Of a DNA stretch of 64,000 nt, positions 43,436-52,746 are shown in pieces. Where the stretch lies: NCBI RefSeq assembly GCF_900291955.1, contig NZ_OLMR01000003.1, forward strand, positions 62,001-126,000. Reading direction: 5' to 3'. The DNA is from Pseudoruminococcus massiliensis (GTDB lineage: Bacteria > Bacillota > Clostridia > Oscillospirales > Acutalibacteraceae). How positions within the stretch are numbered: the stretch's first letter is position 1; each line of letters begins with the position of its first letter. The notes beneath the pieces are model-generated. The model was not told the DNA's origin. It saw nothing but the letters and a program-made list of their open reading frames with translations, and ran no database searches. Position numbers and translations under genes: made by a program.

Positions 43436-44497
43436 TTAAGTGTTTTTCCAACTTTTAATCATTCTTTCATACATTTCTGATAAGTCAATATCACTTTTCC
43501 AACCGAGTGAACGAAGTTTTTCTGATGAAAGTTTCATTTTTACTGATGGGGCATAGCCAAATTGCAATGCATCTTTTGGAATATCGAATACCACAGAGAT
43601 TTTTCCGCTTTTTTCTGCAACCATTTGGGCCATTTCTGCTATGGTCATATTTGTATTTTCATTGGTGATATTATATGCTGCGCCATTTTCACCACGAATA
43701 AGTATATAAAGTATTCCAAGAATACAATCACGAGTGTAGCAATAGTTTCCAGTGGATTCTCCTTTTGTATGAAGAACAATATCTTCTTCATTTATAAGAC
43801 TTCTCGCAAACTGTGCGAAAACTCTTGTTTCATTTTTGCTTACTCCCGCACCAAAGGTCTGAGCAAGACGAGCTATTTTAATAGGAAGATTATATTCGTG
43901 AGCATAAGAGGTGCAAAGACATTCGCACATTCTCTTTCCCTCAGGGTAGCAACTTCTTACATTAAGTATATCTACATAACCATAGTCATTTTCGCTTACA
44001 TATGGTAGAGAAGCATCGGGAGAACCGTAAACCTCCATACTTGATATATAAACAACTGATTTAACATCGTTTTCTTTAGCAAGCTCTAATATGTTTCGTG
44101 TACCATCAACAGCAACACAGATTGTTTCAACTGGTTTAGTAACCATTTCTTTAGAATTAGTAACACTTGCACAGTGAATTATGTAATCAATTTTATATTC
44201 AGTTTGGATTTTTTGAAGAACATCTCCGATAACAAGTGAAATATCCCCACGTTCGAGAAGTTCACCGAATACAGTTTTTGCTTTTTCAGGATTTCTTACA
44301 AGAGCAAGAATTTTCATATTAGCATTATGAATACGATTTATAGCTGCAAGAGCCTTTACAGCATAAGAGCCGACAAGACCTGTTGCACCTGTAACAAGAA
44401 TAGTGGAATTTTTAAGCTTATTAATATCAGGAAAAGAGTTCGCAATATAATCCAAATCTTCTTGTAGAATGTAATCTTTAGTTTCAAATGTGCTCAT
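43436..44497 (-). CDS. NAD-dependent epimerase/dehydratase (extended SDR)
   Basis: A 353-residue extended short-chain dehydrogenase. The NAD site is LVTGATGLVGSYAVKAL; the active-site region has YISSMEVYG and the YxxxK pair in CYPEGKRMCE. The C-terminal half (MKLSSEKLRSLGWKSDIDLSE) is typical of NDP-sugar epimerases and decarboxylases. The exact sugar is not predictable; no glycosyltransferase or sugar nucleotide gene is adjacent. It has its own promoter at 44534-44562. Confidence 0.87.
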   Translation of the reverse strand: MSTFETKDYILQEDLDYIANSFPDINKLKNSTILVTGATGLVGSYAVKALAAINRIHNANMKILALVRNPEKAKTVFGELLERGDISLVIGDVLQKIQTEYKIDYIIHCASVTNSKEMVTKPVETICVAVDGTRNILELAKENDVKSVVYISSMEVYGSPDASLPYVSENDYGYVDILNVRSCYPEGKRMCECLCTSYAHEYNLPIKIARLAQTFGAGVSKNETRVFAQFARSLINEEDIVLHTKGESTGNYCYTRDCILGILYILIRGENGAAYNITNENTNMTIAEMAQMVAEKSGKISVVFDIPKDALQFGYAPSVKMKLSSEKLRSLGWKSDIDLSEMYERMIKSWKNT

Positions 44498-44533
44498 TTA
44501 TTTAATTCCTTTCAATCTTAATTTTATAAATTT

Positions 44534-44562
44534 ATTATATCAATCTGTGTTTAAATATGCAA
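44534..44562 (-). promoter_or_regulatory. Promoter of the epimerase gene
   Basis: On the minus strand TTGCAT (44557-44562) and TATAAT (44534-44539) with 17-bp spacing. Confidence 0.7.
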
Positions 44563-44563
44563 C

Positions 44564-45085
44564 TTATATAACGATAATCTTCATACTTTCCATAATGTTG
44601 ATAGCACTTTCTAAAAGCTTTTCATTTTTACTTGCAATACAATTTCTATCAACAATAATTTCGGAACGAGGACAAGCTGTTTTAGCTATAACAGCATTAG
44701 CAAGAACACATATATCCGCTGAAACTCCGGCAAACTCAATCTTTTTGAAATCTTTTTTTCTAAGATACTCAAAAAGTTCCATAGATGCAAAACTTGATTT
44801 TATAAAGCAAAGGTCATTTTCTTTGCATAGTTCATTTATTTCGCCGAATAACCGCCATTCGTGATGCTTACCTACACATTTTTTCGCAGAATATAACTTT
44901 CCACTAAACTGATAAAGCACCTTATCTTTATGAGTATCAAGCGTAAAAGTAATAGTTGCATTGTCCTTACGATACTCTTTGATTTTCTCAGCAATATTAT
45001 TTTCTATATTTTCAGCCTGCAAAAAACCGAACTTGCCATTGACAAATTCGGTTTGATAATCTACTATAATTAAAATTTTTTTCAT
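44564..45085 (-). CDS. Isochorismatase-fold cysteine hydrolase
   Basis: A 173-residue hydrolase of the nicotinamidase/isochorismatase family. The catalytic triad is visible: Asp9 in IIVDYQTEF, Lys in CFIKSSFAS, and Cys in EFAGVSADICVLANA. It could deamidate nicotinamide or hydrolyse another amide; the metal-binding residues of true nicotinamidases are not obvious. It follows the GNAT gene by 50 bases; a CCCTCC/GGAGGG hairpin there involves its own ribosome binding site. Confidence 0.87.
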   Translation of the reverse strand: MKKILIIVDYQTEFVNGKFGFLQAENIENNIAEKIKEYRKDNATITFTLDTHKDKVLYQFSGKLYSAKKCVGKHHEWRLFGEINELCKENDLCFIKSSFASMELFEYLRKKDFKKIEFAGVSADICVLANAVIAKTACPRSEIIVDRNCIASKNEKLLESAINIMESMKIIVI

Positions 45086-45135
45086 AAGCCAAACCCTCCC
45101 ATTTCAATTATTTTATGAAGGAGGGAAGCTAATAT

Positions 45136-45570
45136 TCACAGCCATTGTATAAATGCTGTTTTGTCATCGCTGTTAAAGCCTGCCTTTTTATAAAAATTTA
45201 ATGTATTTTCATTTTTAGAACCTGTGAGAAGCATAATTTTATAGCAATTTTCAGTCTTAGAAATTTCCTTTGCATATTCCAAGCATTGTGAGGCATACCC
45301 CTTGTTACGATAATCTTTGTGAGTAACAACATTTTCTATAAAAGCATAAGGACGAACATTTCTTGTTAAATTTGGAATTATAACGCATACACAAGAAGAA
45401 ACTATTTTCCCATCAATTTCACAAACTATAATATTATGTTCAGGAGATGATATAATTTTATTCCATGTGTTTTTAAGATGTTCTGATTCATCAGGGATTT
45501 TATCCTCATGTAAAAACAAATAAAGCTCTAAAAGTTCATCTAAGTCATTTTCTTTTGCTAAACGAATCAT
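45136..45570 (-). CDS. GNAT family N-acetyltransferase
   Basis: A 144-residue single-domain GNAT. It starts MIRLAKENDLDELLELY, has the beta-strand segment YAFIENVVTHKDYRNKGYAS with the CoA loop YRNKGYAS, and ends LNFYKKAGFNSDDKTAFIQW. The substrate is unknown. It is the first gene of a likely two-gene unit with the hydrolase. Confidence 0.9.
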   Translation of the reverse strand: MIRLAKENDLDELLELYLFLHEDKIPDESEHLKNTWNKIISSPEHNIIVCEIDGKIVSSCVCVIIPNLTRNVRPYAFIENVVTHKDYRNKGYASQCLEYAKEISKTENCYKIMLLTGSKNENTLNFYKKAGFNSDDKTAFIQWL

Positions 45571-45736
45571 TTTATTTTCTCCTTTGTTTTAAAATTAGAC
45601 TTAACTTTCATATATACTATATATTTTATATTTTCAACAATTATAAATCAATATGTATTAAATTGTCAATCTTTATTTCTTTGCTTGATATATCATTTTT
45701 CGTTTACTTGTTCAAAAACTCTGCATAGAGGAATTA

Positions 45737-45764
45737 TTGACTTTATGCAATAATCTGATATAAT
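45737..45764 (+). promoter_or_regulatory. Promoter of the O-acetylhomoserine sulfhydrylase gene
   Basis: TTGACT (45737-45742) and TATAAT (45759-45764), 16-bp spacing. The leader is only about 36 nt, so no SAM or methionine T-box riboswitch fits. Confidence 0.8.
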
Positions 45765-45806
45765 TATATGGGAAATTATTCAAAATTTATCAAAGGAGCT
45801 TTTAAA

Positions 45807-47090
45807 ATGTCAAAATATAAGATAAATACAAGATGTGTACAGGGTGGATATACTCCGGGAAATGGTGAACCTCGACAAGTTCCGATTATCCAATCAACAA
45901 CCTTTAAATACGATACAAGTGAGGCTATGGGTAAGCTTTTTGATTTGGAGGAATCCGGATATTTCTATACAAGACTTCAGAATCCTACAAATGACCATGT
46001 TGCGGCTAAAATTGCAGAGCTTGAGGGCGGTACAGCAGCAATGCTTACATCTTCGGGACAAGCGGCAAATTTTTTTGCACTCTTTAATATTTGTGAGTGT
46101 GGAAGTCATATAGTTGCATCGTCATCAATATATGGCGGAACATTTAATCTTATTGCAGTAACTATGGCTAAAATGGGTATCACAGCTACTTTTGTTTCTC
46201 CTGATTGTACAGAGGAAGAACTTAATACAGCATTTCAGGATAATACTCGTGCTGTTTTTGGTGAAACTATCGCAAATCCTGCACTTACTGTTCTTGATAT
46301 TGAAAAATTTGCAAAAGCAGCACACTCACATGGAGTTCCACTTATAGTTGATAATACTTTTCCAACTCCGATAAATTGTCGTCCCATTGAATGGGGTGCA
46401 GATATTGTTACACATTCAACAACAAAATATATGGACGGACATGGTGCAGCAGTAGGCGGAGCTATTGTTGATTCAGGTAAGTTTGATTGGATGGTTCATG
46501 CAGAGAAATTCCCTGGTTTATGCACACCTGACGAATCATATCACGGAATTACATATGCAGAAAAGTTTGGAAAGGAGGGCGCTTTTATAACAAAATGCAC
46601 TGCACAGCTTATGCGTGATTTTGGTTGTATTCAATCTCCACAAAATGCATTTCTCCTAAATTTGGGTTTGGAATCACTTCATGTTCGTATGCCTCGCCAT
46701 GTTGAGAATGGTCAGGCGGTTGCAGAATATTTGCTTAATCACCCAAAGGTAGCTTATGTTAATTATTCTGGTTTACCAAGTGATAAATACTATGCACTTG
46801 CACAAAAATATCTTCCTAATGGTGGTTGTGGTGTTGTATCATTTGGCTTAAAGGGTGGAAGAAAAGCAGCGGAAGCGTTTATGAAAAACTTGAAGCTTGC
46901 TGCAATAGAAACCCATGTTGCAGATGCAAGAACTTGTTGTCTTAATCCTGCTTCATCAACACATCGTCAGATGAATGATGAACAACTCAAAGCGGCAGGA
47001 GTTCCAGCAGAGCTTATTCGTATTTCTTGCGGAATAGAAGATAAGGAAGATTTGATTGCAGATTTAGAACAAGCTCTTAATAATTGCTAA
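45807..47090 (+). CDS. metY: O-acetylhomoserine sulfhydrylase
   Basis: A 427-residue PLP enzyme of the Cys/Met metabolism family. It makes homocysteine from O-acetylhomoserine and sulfide. PLP Lys207 is in THSTTKYMDGHG; also FYTRLQNPTNDHVAAKIAEL, MLTSSGQAANFF, VDNTFPTPINCRP and CLNPASSTHRQM. ATG 45807 follows AAAGGAG. The length and insertion pattern favour the sulfhydrylase over cystathionine gamma-synthase, but side activities are common. It is monocistronic. Confidence 0.9.
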   Translation: MSKYKINTRCVQGGYTPGNGEPRQVPIIQSTTFKYDTSEAMGKLFDLEESGYFYTRLQNPTNDHVAAKIAELEGGTAAMLTSSGQAANFFALFNICECGSHIVASSSIYGGTFNLIAVTMAKMGITATFVSPDCTEEELNTAFQDNTRAVFGETIANPALTVLDIEKFAKAAHSHGVPLIVDNTFPTPINCRPIEWGADIVTHSTTKYMDGHGAAVGGAIVDSGKFDWMVHAEKFPGLCTPDESYHGITYAEKFGKEGAFITKCTAQLMRDFGCIQSPQNAFLLNLGLESLHVRMPRHVENGQAVAEYLLNHPKVAYVNYSGLPSDKYYALAQKYLPNGGCGVVSFGLKGGRKAAEAFMKNLKLAAIETHVADARTCCLNPASSTHRQMNDEQLKAAGVPAELIRISCGIEDKEDLIADLEQALNNC

Positions 47091-47135
47091 TAGGGAAAGC
47101 TTCTTTACTAAATTTTAAAAAGTCGGGTATAATAC

Positions 47136-47164
47136 TTCGCAAAATGCAAAAAATGGTGTATAAT
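47136..47164 (+). promoter_or_regulatory. Promoter of the SufC/SufB-like operon
   Basis: TTCGCA (47136-47141) and TATAAT (47159-47164), 17-bp spacing; a second -10-like TATAAT lies at 47128-47133. Confidence 0.55.
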
Positions 47165-47201
47165 ATAAATTACGGAATCTATTATATAGAAGGAGTCTAA
47201 A

Positions 47202-47921
47202 ATGTTAGAATTAAAGAATATTTCTTTTTCAGCTGAAAATGACGAGGGAAAAAAAGAAATTATACACAATGTCAGCTTGAGGCTTGATGAACGCTTTGTC
47301 GCATTGACGGGTCCTAATGGTGGAGGAAAATCAACTCTTGCAAAGATTATTGCAGGTATATATACTCCGACAGACGGTCAGATTATATTTGATGGTGTCG
47401 ATATAACAGACAAAAACATTACCGAAAGAGCAAAAATGGGTATAAGCTTCGGTTTTCAACAGCCAGTTCGATTTAAAGGTATTACAGTTCAGGATTTAAT
47501 CAATCTCGCAACAGGCAAAAAGCTTTCTGTTGCTCAAATTTGTGATTACCTTTCAGATGTCGGACTTTGTGCAAGAGAATATATAAATCGTGAAGTTAAT
47601 GCGAGCCTTTCGGGTGGTGAGCTTAAAAGAATCGAAATAGCTATGGTTATGGCAAGAGGCACAAAGCTTACTATATTCGATGAACCAGAGGCTGGAATAG
47701 ACCTTTGGAGCTTTAGCAATCTTATTTCTGTATTCGAAAAAATGTATGAGAAAAAAGGCGGTACTATCCTTATAATATCTCATCAGGAGCGTATCCTTAA
47801 TATTGCGGATAGAATAATTGTTATTGCAAATGGCGAAATCATTAAGGACGGCAAAAAAGAAGATGTTCTTGATGGACTTCTCACAGCAAAAACCTGTGCC
47901 GCACTCACAGATAAAATGTAA
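47202..47921 (+). CDS. sufC: SufC-like Fe-S assembly ATPase
   Basis: A 239-residue SufC-type ATPase: Walker A GPNGGGKST, Q-loop FGFQQPVRFKGITV, signature SLSGGELKRIEIA, Walker B LTIFDEPEAGIDLWS and H-loop ISHQ. DEPEAGID and SGGELKR are diagnostic for SufC rather than a transporter ATPase. It sits 15 bases before a single SufB/D-type gene, with no sufS, sufU or sufD around it. This matches the two-gene SUF-like minimal system described in anaerobes and archaea. Confidence 0.9.
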   Translation: MLELKNISFSAENDEGKKEIIHNVSLRLDERFVALTGPNGGGKSTLAKIIAGIYTPTDGQIIFDGVDITDKNITERAKMGISFGFQQPVRFKGITVQDLINLATGKKLSVAQICDYLSDVGLCAREYINREVNASLSGGELKRIEIAMVMARGTKLTIFDEPEAGIDLWSFSNLISVFEKMYEKKGGTILIISHQERILNIADRIIVIANGEIIKDGKKEDVLDGLLTAKTCAALTDKM

Positions 47922-47936
47922 GGGAGGGAATATAAT

Positions 47937-48860
47937 ATGGCACTTGATAAAATCCAAATGAATCTACTTAAAGAAGTTGCAAACCTTGAATCAATACCAG
48001 AAGGTGCGTATAATATTCGCTCTAATGGCAAGCTTGAGGCAAGAAACTGCACTGAAAATATAGAAATCGTCACAAAAAAGGATAAACCGGGAATAGATAT
48101 TATAATTCGTCCGGGAACTAAGAATGAAAGAGTAGATATTCCTGTTATTCTTACGCAGACAGGGCTTAATGACCTCGTTTATAATGATTTTTATATTGGA
48201 GATGGAGCCGATGTTCTTGTTGTTGCTGGCTGTGGTATTCATAATGTAGGTGATAAGGATTCCGAACATGATGGTATACATTCATTTCATGTTGGTAAAA
48301 ATGCTCGTCTTAAATATATAGAAAAGCATTATGGCGAGGGTGACGGCAACGGTGCAAGAATACTCAATCCTACCACAATAGTTGAGATTGATGAAAACGG
48401 TTATATGGAGATGGAAACAGCTCAGATTAAGGGTGTTGATTCAACATATCGCCTTACAAAGGCTGTTCTTAAGGATAAAGCTACACTTGTTATACACGAA
48501 AAGATTATGACTCATGGCAAACAGACGGCTACTACAGAATTTCATGTAGACCTCAACGGTGAAAATAGTGGTACTCATGTAGTTTCTCGTTCTGTTGCAA
48601 AAGGTGATTCTCATCAGAAATTTATATCTTGTGTCAATGGTAATAATCTTTGTAATGGTCATACTGAGTGTGATGCTATTATTATAGATAACGGTACAGT
48701 TACAGCTGTTCCTGAGATAACTGCAAATGATGAAAACGCAAGCCTTATTCATGAGGCGGCTATCGGTAAGATTGCGGGCGAACAGCTTATCAAGCTTATG
48801 ACTCTTGGACTTACCGAAAAAGAAGCCGAGGAGGAAATCATTAACGGCTTCCTGAAATAG
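47937..48860 (+). CDS. SufB/SufD-type Fe-S scaffold (minimal SUF system)
   Basis: A 307-residue beta-helix protein, shorter than SufB (~470). It contains IIIRPGTKNERVDIPVILTQ, VLVVAGCGIHNVG, NGHTECDAIIIDNGTVTAVP and the conserved SLIHEAAIGKIAGEQLIKL near the C-terminus; Cys in HTEC and His in LIHEAA are candidate cluster or SufC-interface residues. It lacks the N-terminal helical extension of SufB. With the upstream SufC it likely forms a SufB2C2-like complex for Fe-S cluster assembly. Confidence 0.85.
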   Translation: MALDKIQMNLLKEVANLESIPEGAYNIRSNGKLEARNCTENIEIVTKKDKPGIDIIIRPGTKNERVDIPVILTQTGLNDLVYNDFYIGDGADVLVVAGCGIHNVGDKDSEHDGIHSFHVGKNARLKYIEKHYGEGDGNGARILNPTTIVEIDENGYMEMETAQIKGVDSTYRLTKAVLKDKATLVIHEKIMTHGKQTATTEFHVDLNGENSGTHVVSRSVAKGDSHQKFISCVNGNNLCNGHTECDAIIIDNGTVTAVPEITANDENASLIHEAAIGKIAGEQLIKLMTLGLTEKEAEEEIINGFLK

Positions 48861-48889
48861 TGCGTGATAGTCGTTTTTGCCAATTTACT

Positions 48890-49189
48890 CTCCCAAGACA
48901 CTTAAAAGTTTTGCTCAAGCTTTTTCAAAAGCTTGCAGGGTTGAGGGACGGAGTCCCTCATGGGTTTTAAGGGCAACGCCCTTAACATTCTTTGCTTTTT
49001 AAGGGCGGACAAAGTCCGCCCTTTTTGACTAATGTTGCTAACGAAAGAATTTAAGGGCGAACCTTGTTCGCCCTTAAGGGGCAAGATAGGTTAAGGGCTT
49101 CGCCCTTAAAACCCACCAAAGGCTCTGCCTTTGGAAACCGCGAGCCTTTGAAAAGGCTCGAGCGAAACTTTTAATTGTCTTTTGGGAAG
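48890..49189. repeat. Long palindromic hairpin-cluster repeat, copy 2
   Basis: A 300-bp relative of the element at 5820-6118. As written, the terminal hairpins and core (GGGCGGACAAAGTCCGCCC, spacer TTTGACTAATGTTGC, GGGCGAACCTTGTTCGCCC) are in the opposite orientation to copy 1, while the subterminal hairpins (GAGGGACGGAGTCCCTC on the left, CCAAAGGCTCTGCCTTTGG on the right) keep the same orientation. It follows the SufB-like gene by 29 bases and precedes the thiamine promoter. It may act as a terminator or mRNA stabiliser; no coding function is seen. Confidence 0.85.
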
Positions 49190-49202
49190 TTCATCAGCTA
49201 AC

Positions 49203-49231
49203 TTGACAATTCTTGTAAAATACGGTACTAT
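49203..49231 (+). promoter_or_regulatory. Promoter of the thiamine operon
   Basis: TTGACA (49203-49208) and TACTAT (49226-49231), 17-bp spacing, placing the start just before the TPP riboswitch. Confidence 0.8.
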
Positions 49232-49255
49232 ATTTAATATAAAAACTGAATAAAT

Positions 49256-49439
49256 TATTTACGGGGGTATCGGATAAGCGTCCGATTGAGAATTAAACCC
49301 TTTGAACCTGTCGGTTGATACCGTGGTAGGGAAGTAAATTTGTAGAAATTGAGATTTTTACTATCCTTAATATAAGCGGGATTATACCGCATATTTTAGT
49401 TCTCAAGTTATTAAGCCTGCCGTTGTGCAGGCTTTTTTT
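49256..49439 (+). promoter_or_regulatory. TPP riboswitch with intrinsic terminator
   Basis: The aptamer (49256-49340) has closing stem ATTTAC / GTAAAT, the pyrophosphate and pyrimidine arms with CCGATTGAGAATT, ACCCTTTGAACCTGTC, and GATACCGTGGTAGGGAAG. The expression platform carries a hairpin GCGG/CCGC (49376-49390) and a terminator AAGCCTGC / GCAGGCTT followed by T's (49413-49439). TPP binding should stop transcription of thiD-thiC-thiE. Confidence 0.95.
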
Positions 49440-49459
49440 ATTCTTAGGAGGTGGATTTT

Positions 49460-50260
49460 ATGAAAACGGCTTTGACTATTGCAGGCTCGGATTGTAGTGG
49501 TGGAGCAGGAATACAAGCGGATTTGAAAACCTTTTCGGCGAATGGCGTTTTCGGAATGAGTGTAATTGTTTCAGTTGTTGCTGAGAATACTTCTCGTGTA
49601 ATATCTGTTGAAGATATTTCTCCGGAAATGATTAAGAATCAGATTGACGCTGTTTTTGATGATATTGAAGTAGATGCCGTTAAGGTTGGTATGCTTTCAT
49701 CAGAAATTTGTATGAAAGCTGTTGCAGAAAAGCTTCGTCAGTATAAACCGAAATATACTGTCATTGACCCAGTTATGGTGGCAAAGGGCGGTCACGCTCT
49801 TATGAAACCTGAAGCACTTGAAGCCTTGAAAACGGAAGTTATTCCGCTTGCATATGTTCTTACGCCGAATATTCCAGAGGCAGAAACGATTACAGAGATG
49901 AGCATAGAAAGTCAAGAAGATGTGCAAGAGGCTGCAAAGAAGATATATTCGCTTGGTGCAAAAAATGTTTTGATTAAAGGCGGACATCTTTCGGGAGATG
50001 CAATAGATTTACTTTATGATGGTAAATCATTTTATACCTTTACAACTGAACGCATAAACACCAAAAATACTCATGGAACAGGTTGTACATTTTCATCAGC
50101 CATTGCCGCAAACCTCGCAAATGGTTTAACCTTAAATAAAGCTGTTGAAAAAGCAAAAACTTATATAACAACAGCGATTGAACATTCACTTCCGATAGGA
50201 AAGGGACATGGACCGACAAATCATTTTTATGAATTATATATGAAAGGACTGCAATTATGA
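49460..50260 (+). CDS. thiD: Hydroxymethylpyrimidine (phosphate) kinase
   Basis: ThiD (266 aa) phosphorylates HMP and HMP-P. Motifs: [52 protein letters not shown] and [18 protein letters not shown] with the anion hole and catalytic Asp region. I chose ATG 49460 with AGGAGG upstream; GTG 49451 overlaps that site. The stop overlaps thiC (ATGA). Confidence 0.95.
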   Translation: MKTALTIAGSDCSGGAGIQADLKTFSANGVFGMSVIVSVVAENTSRVISVEDISPEMIKNQIDAVFDDIEVDAVKVGMLSSEICMKAVAEKLRQYKPKYTVIDPVMVAKGGHALMKPEALEALKTEVIPLAYVLTPNIPEAETITEMSIESQEDVQEAAKKIYSLGAKNVLIKGGHLSGDAIDLLYDGKSFYTFTTERINTKNTHGTGCTFSSAIAANLANGLTLNKAVEKAKTYITTAIEHSLPIGKGHGPTNHFYELYMKGLQL

Positions 50261-51567
50261 GCTATAAAACACAGATGGAGGCCGCTAAAAAAGGCATAGT
50301 TACAAGGGAAATGGAAATCGTTGCACAGAAAGAGCAAATGGACACTAAGGAGCTTATGGAGTTTGTCGCTAAGGGCACGGTTGCTATTCCTGCAAATATC
50401 AACCATAAATCTCTAAGCGCAGAGGGCATTGGCGACGGACTTAAAACAAAAATCAATGTGAATCTCGGAATTTCTGGCGACTGCAAGGACTATACTCTTG
50501 AGTTTGAAAAGGTAAAAATGGCTATCGACTTCGGAGCAGAGGCTATTATGGATTTAAGTAATTATGGCAAGACAAATACTTTCCGTAAACAACTTATCGA
50601 GTATTCTCCTGCAATGATAGGTACAGTCCCTATGTACGACGCTATCGGTTATCTTGAGAAAGACCTCCTTGATATAAAAGCAGAGGACTTTTTAAAGGTT
50701 GTAGAGGCTCATGCAAAAGAGGGTGTAGACTTTATGACAATTCACGCAGGTATTAATAAGAGAGCTGTTGAGTGTCTAAAGCGTGATAAGAGAAAGATGA
50801 ATATTGTTTCTCGTGGCGGTTCATTGCTTTTTGCGTGGATGGAAATGACAGGAAATGAAAATCCTTTTTATGAGCATTATGATGAAGTTCTTGATATTCT
50901 CAGAGAATACGACTGCACAATAAGTCTTGGTGACGCACTTAGACCAGGCTGCATTGATGACAGCACAGACGCAGGACAAATTAGCGAGCTTATAGAGCTT
51001 GGAGCATTAACAGAAAGAGCATGGCAAAAAGATGTTCAGGTTATGGTTGAAGGTCCAGGACATATGGCTATGAATGAAATCGCTGCAAATATGAAGATTC
51101 AGAAAAGAATCTGCCATAATGCACCATTCTATGTTCTCGGACCGCTTGTTACAGATATTGCACCAGGATACGACCATATCACATCAGCAATCGGCGGAGC
51201 TATTGCTGCAAATAATGGTGCAAACTTCCTTTGCTATGTAACACCGGCAGAACACCTCCGTTTGCCAGACCTCAGCGATGTTAAGGAGGGCATCATTGCT
51301 TCTAAGATTGCTGCACACGCAGCCGATATTGCAAATGGTATTAAGGGTGCAAGAGATATTGATAATAAAATGGCAGATGCAAGACACAAACTCGATTGGG
51401 ATGCTATGTTTGAGGTTGCTATTGATAAGGAAAAGGCTAAGAGATATTATGAATCAACACCAGTAAGCGAGCGTCATACCTGCTCAATGTGCGGAAAGAT
51501 GTGTGCTGTCAGAACTACAAATCTTATCCTTGAGGGCAAGGAAGTTAAGTTCTGCTCAGAACTCTGA
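50257..51567 (+). CDS. thiC: Phosphomethylpyrimidine synthase
   Basis: ThiC (436 aa) converts AIR to HMP-P using SAM radical chemistry. It is the short form lacking the ~150-residue N-terminal extension of the E. coli enzyme. Conserved: [54 protein letters not shown] and [14 protein letters not shown]. The C-terminal Fe-S cysteines are in [13 protein letters not shown], spaced CX2CX3C rather than the CX2CX4C of longer ThiC. Third and fourth steps of the thiamine pathway flank it. Confidence 0.95.
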   Translation: MSYKTQMEAAKKGIVTREMEIVAQKEQMDTKELMEFVAKGTVAIPANINHKSLSAEGIGDGLKTKINVNLGISGDCKDYTLEFEKVKMAIDFGAEAIMDLSNYGKTNTFRKQLIEYSPAMIGTVPMYDAIGYLEKDLLDIKAEDFLKVVEAHAKEGVDFMTIHAGINKRAVECLKRDKRKMNIVSRGGSLLFAWMEMTGNENPFYEHYDEVLDILREYDCTISLGDALRPGCIDDSTDAGQISELIELGALTERAWQKDVQVMVEGPGHMAMNEIAANMKIQKRICHNAPFYVLGPLVTDIAPGYDHITSAIGGAIAANNGANFLCYVTPAEHLRLPDLSDVKEGIIASKIAAHAADIANGIKGARDIDNKMADARHKLDWDAMFEVAIDKEKAKRYYESTPVSERHTCSMCGKMCAVRTTNLILEGKEVKFCSEL

Positions 51568-51582
51568 TTCAACGGTGAGCAT

Positions 51583-52221
51583 ATGAAAACAAATTCAGAA
51601 ATTTATCAGCTTTATCTTGTGACAGACCGAGAACTTATGTCAACAAAAACTCTTGAAGAAGCTGTTGAAAAAGCTATTGACGGTGGCTGTACTATGGTTC
51701 AGTTAAGAGAGAAAAACCTCTCATCAAGAGATTTTTATAATACTGCAAAAGCTCTCAAGGAATTTTTGCAAACTCGTGGAGTACCACTTATTATAAATGA
51801 TAGAGTTGATATTGCTCTCGCTGTCGATGCAGATGGTGTACATATAGGTCAAAGCGACCTGCCCTTACACGAGGCACGAAAAATTCTCGGCAACGAAAGA
51901 ATCATAGGTGTAACTGCACCAACACTTCCTCTTGCAATTGAAGCAGAAAAAAATGGTGCTGATTATCTCGGTGTTGGCGCAGTCTTTGGTACAACTACCA
52001 AAAAAGACGCTAAGAAAAATACGATTGAAATTCTCAGTGAAATTGCACATACAGTCAAAATTCCCGTAGTCGCTATCGGTGGAATAAATGCCGATAATGT
52101 CGGCATACTTACTGGAAGCGGTATAAGCGGAGTGGCTGTTGTTTCTGGAATTATTTCACAAAAAAATATCACAGAGGCTTCACACAAAATATTTAATATT
52201 TTGAAGGCAAAAGTATTATAA
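51583..52221 (+). CDS. thiE: Thiamine phosphate synthase
   Basis: ThiE (212 aa) couples HMP-PP and THZ-P to thiamine phosphate. Motifs: YLVTDRELM, MVQLREKNLSSRDF, LIINDRVDIAL, DGVHIGQSDLP, LGVGAVFGTTTKKDA and VVAIGGINADN. It lies 15 bases after thiC. No thiazole genes (thiG, thiS, thiH) or thiM are in the window, so the thiazole half must come from elsewhere. Confidence 0.95.
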   Translation: MKTNSEIYQLYLVTDRELMSTKTLEEAVEKAIDGGCTMVQLREKNLSSRDFYNTAKALKEFLQTRGVPLIINDRVDIALAVDADGVHIGQSDLPLHEARKILGNERIIGVTAPTLPLAIEAEKNGADYLGVGAVFGTTTKKDAKKNTIEILSEIAHTVKIPVVAIGGINADNVGILTGSGISGVAVVSGIISQKNITEASHKIFNILKAKVL

Positions 52222-52286
52222 ATCAATAATTTAGAACACTTATCTTTTTGAACAAGTCTGTAAAAAATGGACAATAGAAAAAAGAA

Positions 52287-52390
52287 CCCTCTTGATGTAG
52301 AATATACATCAAGAGGGAATTTTTATGCCAAGAAGTTACAAACATATAAGTAATTATGAAAAAGAAATATTAGAATTGAAATCAGAATGA
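52287..52390 (+). pseudogene. IS3-type OrfA N-terminal relic with ribosome-binding-site hairpin
   Basis: A perfect 13-bp hairpin CCCTCTTGATGTA / TACATCAAGAGGG (52287-52317) covers the ribosome binding site of ATG 52324. The frame reads MPRSYKHISNYEKEILELKS and then stops. The same start (MPREY-HIQQYEKK) is seen in the relic at 20143. Only about 21 codons survive. Confidence 0.55.
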
Positions 52391-52424
52391 TTGACATTGA
52401 GTGAAAATGTTCAGATTGGTGTGG

Positions 52425-52628
52425 CGGATGAATATATCGCAGTTCAGAAGCGATATGGATTGCTTTGAGCCCCTAATGGAAAAGTTAAAAAGCACATATG
52501 GCTTCTATCCGAAGTATCCGACAGCTGACGCAGGATACGGCTCATACAATAATTACATATATTGTTATTGTCAGAAACACGGCATGGAAAAATTCATGAA
52601 GTTTCCAATTACACACCTCAAAAAATAG
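52425..52628 (+). pseudogene. IS1182-type transposase fragment
   Basis: The frame reads RMNISQFRSDMDCFEPLMEK, then YGFYPKYPTADAGYGSYNNY and HGMEKFMKF before a stop. DADAGYGS-type sequence with a following EHG/KHGMEKxMKF is the catalytic-Asp region of IS1182-like DDE transposases. The start and the remaining two thirds of the transposase are missing. Confidence 0.65.
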
Positions 52629-52746
52629 AATGAAGCTTAACAAACTCATCATAAACAGAATCACAGATAATATACCAAGAAATATGCATAACTTCAAAGC
52701 CAGAATCAGATAAATAAACTCACCCTTTCCCAATTATACAAAAGGT

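Noticed and set aside
45765-45806. SAM or methionine-responsive leader for metY
   Set aside because: The leader is too short and no S-box or T-box sequence is found.
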